Assembly (NCBI RefSeq): GCF_030718205.1
Contig: NZ_JAUZQF010000018.1
Coordinates: 62,001 to 126,000, forward strand
Reading direction: 5' to 3'
DNA: 64,000 nt
DNA from: Nonomuraea turcica
GTDB lineage: Bacteria; Actinomycetota; Actinomycetes; Streptosporangiales; Streptosporangiaceae
Below, one piece after another: positions 56,697 through 64,000 of this stretch (its first letter is position 1; each line of letters opens with the position of its first letter). Made by a program: the position numbers and the translations under genes. The notes beneath the pieces are model-generated. The model did not search any database. It was not told the origin of the DNA and saw only the letters and a program-made list of their open reading frames with translations.

Positions 56697-57649
56697 CCTC
56701 CGATCTTGCCGCGCTCGACGGCGAGGGCTGGTGGGCGGTTGTCGTCGACTACGAGGGCAAGGTGACGTGCGCCCGGTTCGACCAGGTGCGCCAGGCGCCC
56801 CTGCCCCGGCCGGCCGCCCCTTGGCACGGGCCGCACCCCGGCGAGTGGCGCAGCTCGCTCGACCGGGCCGCGTACGAGCGCGGCGTGCGGGCCATCCGCG
56901 ACTACATCGAGCAGGGCGAGGTCTACCAGGCCAACCTGTGCCGGATCCTGACCGCACCCGTCCCGCCCGACGCCGACCCGCTCGCCCTGGCCGCCAGGCT
57001 CGCCACCGGAAACCCGGCACCCTACGGCGGCGTGATCCAGGTGCCCGGGCTCAGCGTGGTGTCGGCCTCGCCCGAGCTCTACCTGTCGCGTGACGGCGAC
57101 GTCGTGGAGTCCCGACCGATCAAGGGCACCGGCGCGACCGCCGGCGACCTGCTCGACAAGGACTACGCGGAAAATGTCATGATCGTCGACCTCGTCCGCA
57201 ACGACCTCGGCAGGGTCGCGGCCGTCGGCTCCGTCGAGGTGCCGTCGCTGTGCGCGGTCGAGGCGCACCCCGGCCTGGTCCACCTCGTCTCCACCGTGCG
57301 GGCCCGGCTGGCGCCGGGGATGGGATGGCCGGAGCTGTTCGCGGCGACGTTCCCGCCCGGGTCCGTCACCGGCGCGCCCAAGTCATCGGCGCTGCGGATC
57401 ATCAATGAGCTCGAACCAGCCCCCCGCGGGCCTTACTGTGGGGCTCTGGGCTGGGTCGACGCCGACCAGGGCAAGGCGGCGCTGGCCGTCGGCATCAGAA
57501 CCTTCTGGATCTCGGACGGTCAAGGGGAGATCCGGTTCGGCACGGGAGCGGGCATAACCTGGGGCAGCGACCCCACACGCGAATGGCTCGAGACCGAGCT
57601 CAAAGCAGCCAGGCTCATCGCACTGGCGTCCACAGGAGGAAATGTATGA
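56630..57649 (+). CDS. pabB: Aminodeoxychorismate synthase component I (chorismate-binding)
   Basis: This protein of 339 residues has the chorismate-binding core: IEQGEVYQANLCRI, VVESRPIKGTGATAGD, AENVMIVDLVRNDLGRV, PGSVTGAPKSSALRIIN and FGTGAGITWGSDP. It forms 4-amino-4-deoxychorismate for folate synthesis. The N-terminal region is short compared with full PabB, as in many stand-alone forms. The start ATG at 56630 lies inside the LysR gene; GTG at 56639 is an alternative. It overlaps pabC by 4 nt. Confidence 0.88.
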   Translation: MGGVYDGFAYLGHTLATGLRDVTSDLAALDGEGWWAVVVDYEGKVTCARFDQVRQAPLPRPAAPWHGPHPGEWRSSLDRAAYERGVRAIRDYIEQGEVYQANLCRILTAPVPPDADPLALAARLATGNPAPYGGVIQVPGLSVVSASPELYLSRDGDVVESRPIKGTGATAGDLLDKDYAENVMIVDLVRNDLGRVAAVGSVEVPSLCAVEAHPGLVHLVSTVRARLAPGMGWPELFAATFPPGSVTGAPKSSALRIINELEPAPRGPYCGALGWVDADQGKAALAVGIRTFWISDGQGEIRFGTGAGITWGSDPTREWLETELKAARLIALASTGGNV

Positions 57650-58476
57650 ACATCCCTGTCTGGGTCAACGGGGAGCTGATCGACCCCGCACGTGCCACCG
57701 TCTCGGTGTTCGACCACGGGCTGATGGTCGGCGACGGCGTCTTCGAGACCATCAAGATCGTGAACGGGAAGTCGTTCGCCCTCACCAGGCACCTCGACCG
57801 GCTCAAGCTCTCGGCCCAGCGCATGGACCTGCCCGAGCCCGACGTCGAGGCCATCGCCGACGGCGTCGCCAAGTGCCTGGCGGTCGCGCCCGCCTGGGAG
57901 CTGGGCCGCATCCGCGTCACCTACACCAGCGGCCCCGGCCCGCTCGGCTCCGACCGCGGCGACCAGGGCACCACCGCCATCGTCATCGTGGACGAGCAGA
58001 AGCCGTTCCCGGCCACGGCCAACGTCGCCGTCGTGCCGTGGCCGCGCAACGAGCGCGGCGCCCTGGCCGGCGTCAAGAGCACCTCCTACGGCGACAACGC
58101 CAAGGCACTGCTGCACGCCAAGAAGCGCGGCGGCGGCGAGGCGATCTTCGGCAACCTCGCGGGCAACCTGTGCGAGGGCACCGGCTCCAACATCTTCATC
58201 GTCCGCGACGGCCGCCTGCTCACCCCGACCCTGGAGTCCGGCTGCCTGGCCGGCGTCACCCGGGCGCTGGTGCTCGAGTGGTGCGGCGGTGAGGAGGCCG
58301 ACGTGCCGCTGTCGGCTCTCTACGAGGCCGAGGAGGCCTTCCTCACCTCCACCACCCGCGACGTCCAGCCGATCAAGCTGGTGGACGACACCGAGCTGCC
58401 GCTCGCCCCCGGCCCGATCACCACCAAGGCGATGCGGGTCTTCGCCGAGCGGTCCGCCGCCGATCTCGACCCCTGA
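57646..58476 (+). CDS. pabC: Aminotransferase class IV / aminodeoxychorismate lyase
   Basis: This 276-residue PLP enzyme has VSVFDHGLMVGDGVFET at the start, GVKSTSYGDNAKALLHAKKRG (Lys that binds PLP near residue 150) and EGTGSNIFIV. In a pabB operon it most likely releases p-aminobenzoate and pyruvate from aminodeoxychorismate, although some homologues are D-amino-acid or branched-chain aminotransferases. AGGAGG precedes the ATG. It is coupled to pabB by ATGA and ends before a strong hairpin. Confidence 0.87.
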   Translation: MNIPVWVNGELIDPARATVSVFDHGLMVGDGVFETIKIVNGKSFALTRHLDRLKLSAQRMDLPEPDVEAIADGVAKCLAVAPAWELGRIRVTYTSGPGPLGSDRGDQGTTAIVIVDEQKPFPATANVAVVPWPRNERGALAGVKSTSYGDNAKALLHAKKRGGGEAIFGNLAGNLCEGTGSNIFIVRDGRLLTPTLESGCLAGVTRALVLEWCGGEEADVPLSALYEAEEAFLTSTTRDVQPIKLVDDTELPLAPGPITTKAMRVFAERSAADLDP

Positions 58477-58487
58477 TCCTGTCATCC

Positions 58488-58523
58488 GCGACGCGGCGGC
58501 CCGCCCCGGGACCGCCGCGTCGC
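58488..58523 (+). terminator. Hairpin terminator after pabC
   Basis: GCGACGCGGCGG (58488-58499) and CCGCCGCGTCGC (58512-58523) form a perfect 12-bp stem 11 nt after the pabC stop, followed by TACATTT. It should insulate the next gene. Confidence 0.8.
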
Positions 58524-58613
58524 TACATTTGATCTACATTTCCGCCGCCGGCCTCTGCGAAATCAACCGGCGGCGTTACGATTTCCGCAGAATCGCCTTC
58601 CGATCAACGGTGA

Positions 58614-59132
58614 GTGCACATGAGCGGGGAGGCCGGCGCGCCGCTGCCGCCCATTTCTGAAATGGGCGCGATCCTCACGGTCGAACGCGTGCTCGCCCGC
58701 ACCCCGGCCCTCGCCGTCCGGCTGCCCATGATCCAGGCGTACGCCACCGGCTGCCTGCTCAACCTCGACGTCGTGGCCCGCAACGCCTCCGCGCCCCGCA
58801 CTCTGGCGTTGCAGCTCGACTCGGCGTTCTCCGGCGAGGAGAGCACGTCGCTGCACGTCATGCTGCGTTATCCGGACGGCGTCGAAGTGGACTCCGGCAA
58901 GGACCACGACTGCGCGCCGCCGAGCCTTTCCTGGTTCCCCGGAGGAGTGCGCGGCGACGCGTCGTTCACTCTTTACCAGATGCCCCTGTGGCTGTTTCCC
59001 CTGCCGCCGCCCCAGGATTTCCTGCTGACCGTGGAATGGCCGTGGGCCGGCATCGCGCCCGAGTACGTCTGGCTCGACGGCGCCGCCATCGCGGGGGCGG
59101 CGGCGCGGTCGACGCATGCGTGGCCCCTATAG
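58614..59132 (+). CDS. Hypothetical protein
   Basis: This 172-residue product (GTG at 58614 or ATG at 58620) has no signal peptide or membrane segment. Trp-rich C-terminal part (PLWLFPLPPPQDFLLTVEW) and LHVMLRYPDGVEVDSGKD are notable. No domain was recognised; such proteins are found next to unrelated genes in actinomycetes. It converges with the LVIVD gene with only 5 nt between stops. Confidence 0.65.
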   Translation: MHMSGEAGAPLPPISEMGAILTVERVLARTPALAVRLPMIQAYATGCLLNLDVVARNASAPRTLALQLDSAFSGEESTSLHVMLRYPDGVEVDSGKDHDCAPPSLSWFPGGVRGDASFTLYQMPLWLFPLPPPQDFLLTVEWPWAGIAPEYVWLDGAAIAGAAARSTHAWPL

Positions 59133-59137
59133 GTGTG

Positions 59138-60532
59138 TCAGTAGCTCTTCTGGGTCTGGACGTTGAAGTCGTCCATCGTGACCTTCTCGGCCGGGTCGGT
59201 GAGCGGGTCGTCGATCTTCAGGACGTCCAGGCCCTGCGTGATGTCGCTGGAGTAGATGTAGCCGTTGTAGTAGTAAGCCGACCAGGAGCCGGCGATGACG
59301 CTGCCCTTGACCGGGCCGCGCTCGAAGTAGCCGATCTCCTTGGGGTTCGCCGAGTCGGTGAAGTCCCAGATCGACACGCCGCCCTGATACCACGCCTGCA
59401 CCATGATGTCCTTGCCGGGCACCGGGATCAGCGAGCCGTTGTGCGCCACGCAGTTCTCCTCCCGCTGCTGCTCCCTCGGGATCTTGAAGTAGCCCCGCTT
59501 CTGCAGCTGGCCGTCCACCAGGTCGTAAACGGCGTTGGCGCCCTTCGTGACCGGCGTGTTGCGGTCGCACGTGGCCTGGCCGCCGCCGCCCAGCTCGTCG
59601 CTGAACACCACCTTCGTGCCGTCGTTGTTGAACGTCGCCGAGTGCCAGATCTCGAAGTTCTCGGTGTCGGTGAGCTGCTGCAGCACCTTCGGCTTGATCG
59701 GGTCGGAGATGTCGAGCAGCACGCCGTCGCCGAAGCAGGCGGCCGCGGCCAGCTTCTTCTCCGGGTAGGCGGTGATGTCGTGGCAGCCGGAGGCGTACTC
59801 GGAGTGCTGGCGCTCAGGGAAGATATCCGGCTTCGCCACGATTTTTGCGGATTGAGGTGAGGCTAGCGGGACTTCTACGACCTGGATGAGCTCGTGCGGT
59901 GCCGGGCAGGTCTCCGAATCGGGCTCAGGGCCGGGGGAGGAGACGTACACGTACAGGCTGTCCTGGCTGGGCACCATCGTGTGGGTGTGCGAGCCGCACT
60001 CGGTCTGGACGGCGCCCACGTACTTCGGGCTCTTCTTGTCGCTGACGTCGAAGATCCGCAGGCCCTCCCAGGACGGGTCGCTCTGGCTCGCGTCGCACTC
60101 CGGGCCGCCGACCGGCTCGTCGATGGACAAGATCAGCAGATTGTCGTGAATCGTGACATCGTTCTGCTGCGCCGGGCAGGCCACCTGGCTCACGACCTGC
60201 GGCTTCGTGGGGTCGGTGATGTCGTAGATGGAGAAACCGCCGAAGTTCCCCACGTACGCGTAGTCGCCCTGGAAGGCCAGGTCGGTGTTGATGTCGTCGG
60301 CCCCGGTGAAGGGGGCGGTCTTCGGCACGTGGGCGACGTGCTCGACGTTGTCACTCGTCATGACACCGCCGCCGGCCGTGCCGGAGACGGTGGCGGCTGG
60401 AGCGCTGGTCTCCTGCAGTGCGGTCGCGGATGGCGCCGGCGGCTCCTGCGACGCCAGCGGGCCGGCCGCGCACGCGGAGGCCAGCATTAACGCCGCACCC
60501 ACCACCGCTCCGCGGAACTTTGCAGAGATCAA
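59138..60532 (-). CDS. LVIVD-repeat beta-propeller lipoprotein
   Basis: This 464-residue lipoprotein (lipobox LMLASAC) has repeated LVIVD-type blades such as YAYVGNFGGFSIYDITDPTK, WEGLRIFDVSDKKSPKY and GVSIWDFTDSANPKEIGYF. These proteins are cell-surface propellers with no established activity. Start is TTG at 60532 with AAGGGG 7 nt upstream; a two-codon ORF (ATG CGT TGA) overlaps it. Codon 15 is TTA. It diverges from the DUF305 gene, which also carries TTA. Confidence 0.87.
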   Translation of the reverse strand: MISAKFRGAVVGAALMLASACAAGPLASQEPPAPSATALQETSAPAATVSGTAGGGVMTSDNVEHVAHVPKTAPFTGADDINTDLAFQGDYAYVGNFGGFSIYDITDPTKPQVVSQVACPAQQNDVTIHDNLLILSIDEPVGGPECDASQSDPSWEGLRIFDVSDKKSPKYVGAVQTECGSHTHTMVPSQDSLYVYVSSPGPEPDSETCPAPHELIQVVEVPLASPQSAKIVAKPDIFPERQHSEYASGCHDITAYPEKKLAAAACFGDGVLLDISDPIKPKVLQQLTDTENFEIWHSATFNNDGTKVVFSDELGGGGQATCDRNTPVTKGANAVYDLVDGQLQKRGYFKIPREQQREENCVAHNGSLIPVPGKDIMVQAWYQGGVSIWDFTDSANPKEIGYFERGPVKGSVIAGSWSAYYYNGYIYSSDITQGLDVLKIDDPLTDPAEKVTMDDFNVQTQKSY

Positions 60533-60561
60533 CGCATATCCCCTTTGTCTCGTAGTTCAGT

Positions 60562-61236
60562 ATGGAAGCTATGTCAGCAGGTTCATGGCCGCGCACAGTG
60601 TTCGTCATAGTTATGGCGACTTTCGCCGTGGCTGCCTGCTCTCAGCAGCCCGTCCAGCCCGTCCAGCACGTCGCGCCGGTCGGCACGGACGCGCCTGTCC
60701 TGGTGCCGGGAAGCCCCGGGGCCCCGGCCCGTACGGCGACGCCGGGGGAGCGGATCGGGCAGCCGCCGAAGGCCGCCGTGGCCTCGGACGTGCGCTTCGC
60801 GGAGGCCATGATCCCCCACCACCGCCAGGCCCTGGAGATGACCTCCTTAGTGGACGATCGCACCACCACGCCGGCGATCCGCGCGTTCGCCCGCTCCATC
60901 ACGACCGCCCAGACCCCGGAGATCAAGGCCATGACCGGCTGGCTCGCCGAGCTGGGCCGACAGGCGCCGGCCGGGCACGCGCACGAGCAGGCGGCGGGCT
61001 ACGGGATGGCGACGACGCAGGAGCTCAACGCGCTGCGGGCCGCCCGAGGGGCCGCGTTCGACCGCCTGTTCCTCCAGCTGATGACCCGGCACCACGAGGG
61101 GGCGGTGAAGATGGCCGGCGAGGAGCTGGCCGACGGGCGTGACCAGCGCATGCGGCTGCTGGCCAAGGACGTGTACTCGGGGCAGAGCATCGAGATCGCC
61201 CGGATGAAGGAGGTCCTGAATTCACTGCCGGCTTAG
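60562..61236 (+). CDS. DUF305 family lipoprotein (putative metal-binding)
   Basis: This 224-residue protein has a signal peptide with lipobox FAVAAC. The DUF305 motif FAEAMIPHHRQALEM and the second LMTRHHEGAVKMA supply His/Met clusters that may bind copper or another metal outside the cell. A Pro/Val/Gly linker (residues 28-65) tethers it. Codon 96 is TTA (60847-60849). It diverges from the LVIVD lipoprotein gene; both are surface proteins and may share control. A hairpin follows. Confidence 0.88.
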   Translation: MEAMSAGSWPRTVFVIVMATFAVAACSQQPVQPVQHVAPVGTDAPVLVPGSPGAPARTATPGERIGQPPKAAVASDVRFAEAMIPHHRQALEMTSLVDDRTTTPAIRAFARSITTAQTPEIKAMTGWLAELGRQAPAGHAHEQAAGYGMATTQELNALRAARGAAFDRLFLQLMTRHHEGAVKMAGEELADGRDQRMRLLAKDVYSGQSIEIARMKEVLNSLPA

Positions 61237-61239
61237 ACC

Positions 61240-61288
61240 CTCCGACAGGGAAACGGCCCCGCCCGTCATGCGGGCGAGGCCGTCGGAG
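61240..61288. terminator. Long bidirectional hairpin between DUF305 and ssgB
   Basis: Outer arms CTCCGAC (61240-61246) and GTCGGAG (61282-61288) enclose an inner stem near ACGGCC/GGCCGT and CGCCCG/CGGGCG. It lies between two convergent genes and suits termination in both directions, though no T run is present. Confidence 0.65.
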
Positions 61289-61308
61289 TGCCTATGATGT
61301 CTGGGCTC

Positions 61309-61725
61309 TCAAGAAGGCCACAGCATGTTCGTCAGCTCGGCGTCCAGATCCATGAAGTCGGTCTCGCGCCCCGCCGGCACCTTCTCGTAGGTCCGGTGCA
61401 GGAACTCGGTCAGCGGTGCCAGGGGCACTTCGAAGAGCGCCTGACCGAACGGCGACGTGAGACTGATGTGGAGCGTGCGCTCGCCGTCGGCGCGGGCCGG
61501 CCACACCTGCACGTCGCCGTCGCCGACACGCCGCACGATGCCCACGGTCAGCAACTCGCGGGCGAAGATCCACTCGACCGGCTCGTCGTTCCCTACGTGG
61601 AAGGCCATGCGGATGGCGTACGGATCGTCGGCCGTGTAACTCAGTCCGGCGAGCAGGGGGACGGTAGTACGGTCGGGGACCACAAGCCGAAGGCCAAGCT
61701 CGGCGGAGACGGTGGTGCTGTTCAT
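61309..61725 (-). CDS. ssgB: SsgA/SsgB-like sporulation protein
   Basis: This 138-residue protein has the SsgA-like (SALP) signature: VSAELGLRLVVPDRTTVPLLAGLSYTADDPYAIRM-type core (split at residues 6-40), PVEWIFARELLTVG, ADGERTLHISLTSPFGQALFEVP and an acidic MDLDAELTNML end. SsgB recruits FtsZ to sporulation septa in Streptomyces; other SALPs act on septum or spore wall. The close fit to SsgB-type length supports that member. It indicates a sporulating, mycelial actinomycete. The start is ATG at 61725. Confidence 0.88.
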   Translation of the reverse strand: MNSTTVSAELGLRLVVPDRTTVPLLAGLSYTADDPYAIRMAFHVGNDEPVEWIFARELLTVGIVRRVGDGDVQVWPARADGERTLHISLTSPFGQALFEVPLAPLTEFLHRTYEKVPAGRETDFMDLDAELTNMLWPS

Positions 61726-62197
61726 CGTCAGCCAAACCTTTTCGTCGTAGGTCCCCTCTTCGGGGCTTTCACTGCTCTGACGGACTTCGTCCTGAGCTAT
61801 GACGCGGAACGAAGAAACCTGTAGGAAAGATTCCGCTTCAGGGGCCTTCTGTAACGCACATCACAGCTGGACATTTAGGCATCTACCAGGCTAAACGGCA
61901 TCAATCGGGTCGTATTTGCAAGGGTTTTGCGTGCTGTGGAGCCTGCCCCGGAGTGGCCGACCATGAACGTTTCTCGCGAAAAGATCGCGATCGGCTCCTT
62001 CCGGAACACGACGATGGTATGCCACCGACCCCTGCCGCCGGTGGGCAACCGCCGCCTTTCACCTGAATCCCTCCCATGGCCCTCCCATCGCCCTCCCTGC
62101 TGCTTCTGTCATGCCCCCGCCGACCGCTTTCACTTCGCCAGCACGTGCCAGAGTGCGGTATGGTTTTCCCCGTCGGCACCGCAAGGGACCGGCAGGC
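61726..62197. other. Intergenic region, ssgB promoter side and tRNA-Val leader
   Basis: 472 bp without a convincing gene. A CCCC/GGGG hairpin near 61757-61769 lies in the ssgB leader, which is AT-richer than coding DNA and suits developmental control. On the plus strand TATGGT (62159-62164) is a candidate -10 box for tRNA-Val. Confidence 0.5.
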
Positions 62198-62269
62198 GGG
62201 CGATTAGCTCAGCGGGAGAGCGCTTCGTTCACACCGAAGAGGTCACTGGTTCGATCCCAGTATCGCCCA
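62198..62269 (+). tRNA. tRNA-Val(CAC)
   Basis: A 72-nt cloverleaf has acceptor GGGCGAT/ATCGCCC, D-loop TTAGCTCAGCGGGAGAGC, anticodon CAC in TTCGTTCACACCG, T arm GGTTCGATCCC and discriminator A. CCA is not genomically encoded in this gene. Its 3' end is a classic site for integrative elements, and a recombinase remnant lies 130 bp downstream. Confidence 0.96.
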
Positions 62270-62277
62270 CACAGGTC

Positions 62278-62314
62278 AAGGGCCACACCCCACACGCGGG
62301 GAGTGGCCCTTTTG
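62278..62314 (+). terminator. Rho-independent terminator after tRNA-Val(CAC)
   Basis: AAGGGCCAC (62278-62286) and GTGGCCCTT (62303-62311) form a 9-bp perfect stem followed by TTT. It starts 9 nt after the tRNA. Confidence 0.85.
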
Positions 62315-62399
62315 ATCTTCCTAGTGACCGACTGAGTGACTGTGCAGCTCCGCCGCCCGTCACGCGGGGAAGATTCCATCCATGACGGTCGCGTCCCGC

Positions 62400-62550
62400 A
62401 TGACGGGTTGGGTAGATCTTCTGGGTGACGCCTGGGCCTCAGGTGTGGCCGATCAGCAGGGCGATCTTCTCGACAGGGAGACCGTCTGCTGACAACAGCG
62501 AGACGAAACTGTGCCGCATCTCCTGACGAGGCATCCACTCAGCGGCGACC
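62400..62550 (-). pseudogene. Tyrosine-recombinase (phage/AICE-type integrase) C-terminal remnant
   Basis: The minus-strand frame reads WMPRQEMRHSFVSLLSADG and then PVEKIALLIGHT, a clear match to the box II region (W.PRELRHSFVSLLS and LVGH) of actinobacterial integrases. A TGA at 62441-62439 follows, and the same frame continues as GPGVTQKIYPTRHA with the nucleophile Tyr codon at 62414-62412. The stop lies between the catalytic His and Tyr, so the gene is dead. The 5' part is missing. It probably marks an element that once inserted at the neighbouring tRNA-Val. Confidence 0.75.
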
Positions 62551-62555
62551 AGACC

Positions 62556-62740
62556 CGCGAGGACGCCTCCCGTGTCCGGACCTGCACCGCACCCCGCATC
62601 ACGGCCCGCCACCGCAACCTGGCCATCGGCCTGGCCCGCCTGGTCGGTTGGACCGACATCGCCGCCGCCACCGAACTACTACCGCGGCCACCCCGCCGAT
62701 GGCCTTCAGCTCCTCGGCTTCACAACATGGAACGCTTCGG
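62556..62740 (+). pseudogene. Frameshifted C-terminal remnant of an ISAs1-like transposase
   Basis: Frame 1 reads APRITARHRNLAIGLARLVG and TDIAAATE; after a shift near 62680 the next frame reads YYRGHPADGLQLLGF. Joined, they match the C-terminal region of ISAs1-type transposases (RNLAIGLLRLAG..NIAAA...H..DP...L.LLGI). No start, no catalytic DDE and no terminal inverted repeats are seen. It abuts and probably truncates the integrase remnant on the other strand. Confidence 0.6.
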
Positions 62741-62993
62741 TCCTGGTAAACGGCCCGATGGGCCGGCATGACCACGAACTCCTGCGGTGATGTGAGGCGC
62801 TCCGCAAACCGGTGCGGTCGCCGCCGGTGCCCCTGTTCGACCCGGTGCGCTCCGCCGCCGGCCGCGACCGGCGCGGCGACCTGCACGATGCCCGCAGCAC
62901 CATGGTCCCGGTGGGCGACACCGTGACCGGCTTCCCGGGCGTGACGGAGCGGGATTGGTTTCGGTGTGATCGGGACCGGGGGAGTCGGCCGGG
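62741..62993. other. 253 bp without a recognisable gene
   Basis: Nothing coding-like was seen with confidence. It may be further debris from the element at tRNA-Val or a spacer. The DinB-like gene ends at 62994. Confidence 0.4.
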
Positions 62994-63491
62994 TCAGCGG
63001 CCGGTCGAGCCGTCGATCAGTTCGCGGAGAATGTCGGCGTGTCCGGCGTGGCGGCCGGTCTCCTCGATCATGTGGGCCAGCGTCCAGCGCATCGAGGGTG
63101 GTTGGCCGGCGGGGGAGGGGCGGGCCACCGGCGCCGTCAGGTCGGTGCAGGCGTCGATGACCGCGTTGGCCCGGTCGACGGCGTCGCGGTAGTCGGCCAG
63201 GACGGTGGTGACGGTCTCCTCGGGTCGCGGCTGGAATGTGCCCGGCCAGTCGGCCACCTTCTCCCCGAGGAAGTAATACCGCTCGACGTGCGTGAGATGG
63301 CGGACCAGTCCCAGCAGCGACGTGCCCGAGGGGACACCAGGGGTACGGACCTGCGGTTCCGGGACGTCCTGGGCCTTGGCGGCCACCGCGGTGCGCAGGT
63401 GGTCAAGGAAGCCGCGCAGTACGTCCTTCTCGCCGGGGCCGGTGCGCGGGGGTGGGGTGTCTCGTCGGCGGCGGGTGCGTGGGGATGTCAT
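62994..63491 (-). CDS. DinB-superfamily protein (DUF664-like)
   Basis: This 165-residue protein has the four-helix DinB fold: LRGFLDHLRTAVAAKA, LGLVRHLTHVERYYFLG (first metal-type His), and MRWTLAHMIEETGRHAGHADILRELIDG (His and Glu in the fourth helix). The HxxH-like and second His positions are those of metal-binding DinB/YfiT members such as mycothiol- or bacillithiol-dependent enzymes. Substrate is unknown. The start follows an AAAGGACCACC site. It lies between two pieces of debris but appears intact. Confidence 0.85.
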   Translation of the reverse strand: MTSPRTRRRRDTPPPRTGPGEKDVLRGFLDHLRTAVAAKAQDVPEPQVRTPGVPSGTSLLGLVRHLTHVERYYFLGEKVADWPGTFQPRPEETVTTVLADYRDAVDRANAVIDACTDLTAPVARPSPAGQPPSMRWTLAHMIEETGRHAGHADILRELIDGSTGR

Positions 63492-63507
63492 GGTGGTCCT
63501 TTGATGG

Positions 63508-63988
63508 GTGGTCGGGGGTCCGGCGGATCAGCAGGATCTGATCGACGACCTCGGCGGTGCGCTCACCGGGTCCGGCGGTCACCCGGCGGGGCGCGTCCGC
63601 ACGCTCGACGCTCCAGCCTTCGGGGTCGAGGCCGAGGCCCGCCGGGAGACAGCGCGTGTGCGCCGGTCCGCAGGAGGCGTTCGCGCGGCAGGTCGAAGGG
63701 AGCGTGCAGGTAGTACGCGGACACGAGGTCGAACCGGCCGCGGGAAAGCTCTGCGCCAGGTCGTGTCGCTCTGCGGTGATGTGCCACCCGCGACGGGCGA
63801 GCCACAGGGCATCACCGCCGGCACCGCAGCCCAGGTCGAGAGCTCACTCGTCGAGAGCTCACCCGGGGTCCGGTCGGCGGTGATCTCCGCAAGCCGGGTG
63901 TTCGCCTGGGGCCGATGGGCGGGGTGTGTCGCCGGTGATGGTCATCCCAGAAGCGGGCGAATTCGTCGCGACGGCCGGTAGTGGACAT
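63508..63988 (-). pseudogene. Broken SAM-dependent methyltransferase
   Basis: The frame starts MSTTGRRDEFARFWDDHHRR at 63988 but is soon shifted. Later fragments in other frames read GAGGDALWLARRGWHI (glycine-rich SAM loop), FDLVSAYYLHAPFDLPRERLL and EVVDQILLIRRTP, matching a TehB-like or uncharacterised class I methyltransferase. The segment between the SAM loop and the FDLV strand is too short, so DNA was also lost. A 13-bp direct repeat (63835-63847 and 63850-63862) lies near the first shift. It should not give a functional product. Confidence 0.6.
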
Positions 63989-64000
63989 GGATTCGGATGC

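Noticed and set aside
62198..62269. attR duplicate of tRNA-Val(CAC) within the window
   Set aside because: The only similar 3' end is tRNA-Val(GAC) at 49290, a normal isoacceptor with different acceptor-stem bases.

Overview
The window is high-GC DNA from a filamentous actinomycete, most likely a member of the Streptosporangiales (Nonomuraea-like). The evidence is dense G+C-rich coding sequence, many GTG and TTG starts, probable leaderless genes, an SsgB-type sporulation protein, an mreBCD/PBP2/RodA operon, the N-terminus of an actinobacterial integration host factor (mIHF), and F420/LLM-type oxidoreductases. The placement is inference; no 16S gene is present.

Layout. 1-19.1 kb: the mIHF start at the left edge and pyrF at 19.1 kb are normally direct neighbours. 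Here about 19 kb of accessory genes lie between them: a ROK regulator diverging from an MFS exporter; a YtrA/GntR-ABC-permease-S41 protease-hydrolase operon joined by 4-nt overlaps; and a LacI-controlled nine-gene operon (8.3-17.9 kb) with two sugar permeases, a binding protein, four different ADP-ribosylglycohydrolase (DraG/ARH) paralogues and a PfkB ribokinase. That operon is the most interesting system in the window and looks like an uptake and ribose-salvage route for ribosylated compounds. 19-31 kb: pyrF, HAD phosphatase, HxlR and its divergent reductase, a TetR-controlled ferredoxin reductase/P450/ferredoxin set, endonuclease V, a TSUP permease, a GATase, and a FolD variant paired with an FchA-type cyclohydrolase. 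31-38.9 kb: an M1 aminopeptidase lipoprotein, a secreted beta-propeller, a luciferase-like monooxygenase with its FMN reductase, a CGNR regulator with a divergent MFS, an SDR and a DUF4291 protein.

39-44.7 kb holds the cell-elongation operon mreB-mreC-mreD-pbp2-rodA (minus strand), with an enlarged MreB and a 3 x 76-bp tandem repeat between pbp2 and rodA. 44.8-49.1 kb has a large RsiV-like membrane protein and a less G+C-rich acetyltransferase beside a tRNA-Gly/Cys/Val cluster. 49.6-58.5 kb has an SDR, a ferritin-like protein and hemerythrin, ArsR with hutH, a dehydrogenase-RidA fusion with a divergent LysR, and pabB/pabC. 58.6-61.7 kb has LVIVD and DUF305 lipoproteins and ssgB. From tRNA-Val(CAC) at 62.2 kb to the end the sequence is debris: a tyrosine-recombinase remnant with an internal stop, a frameshifted ISAs1-like transposase tail, an intact DinB-like gene, and a broken methyltransferase.

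Recurring features are 4-nt stop/start overlaps in operons, overlapping convergent 3' ends, promoters whose -10 box lies 6-7 nt before the start codon, and at least eleven in-frame TTA codons in nine genes.
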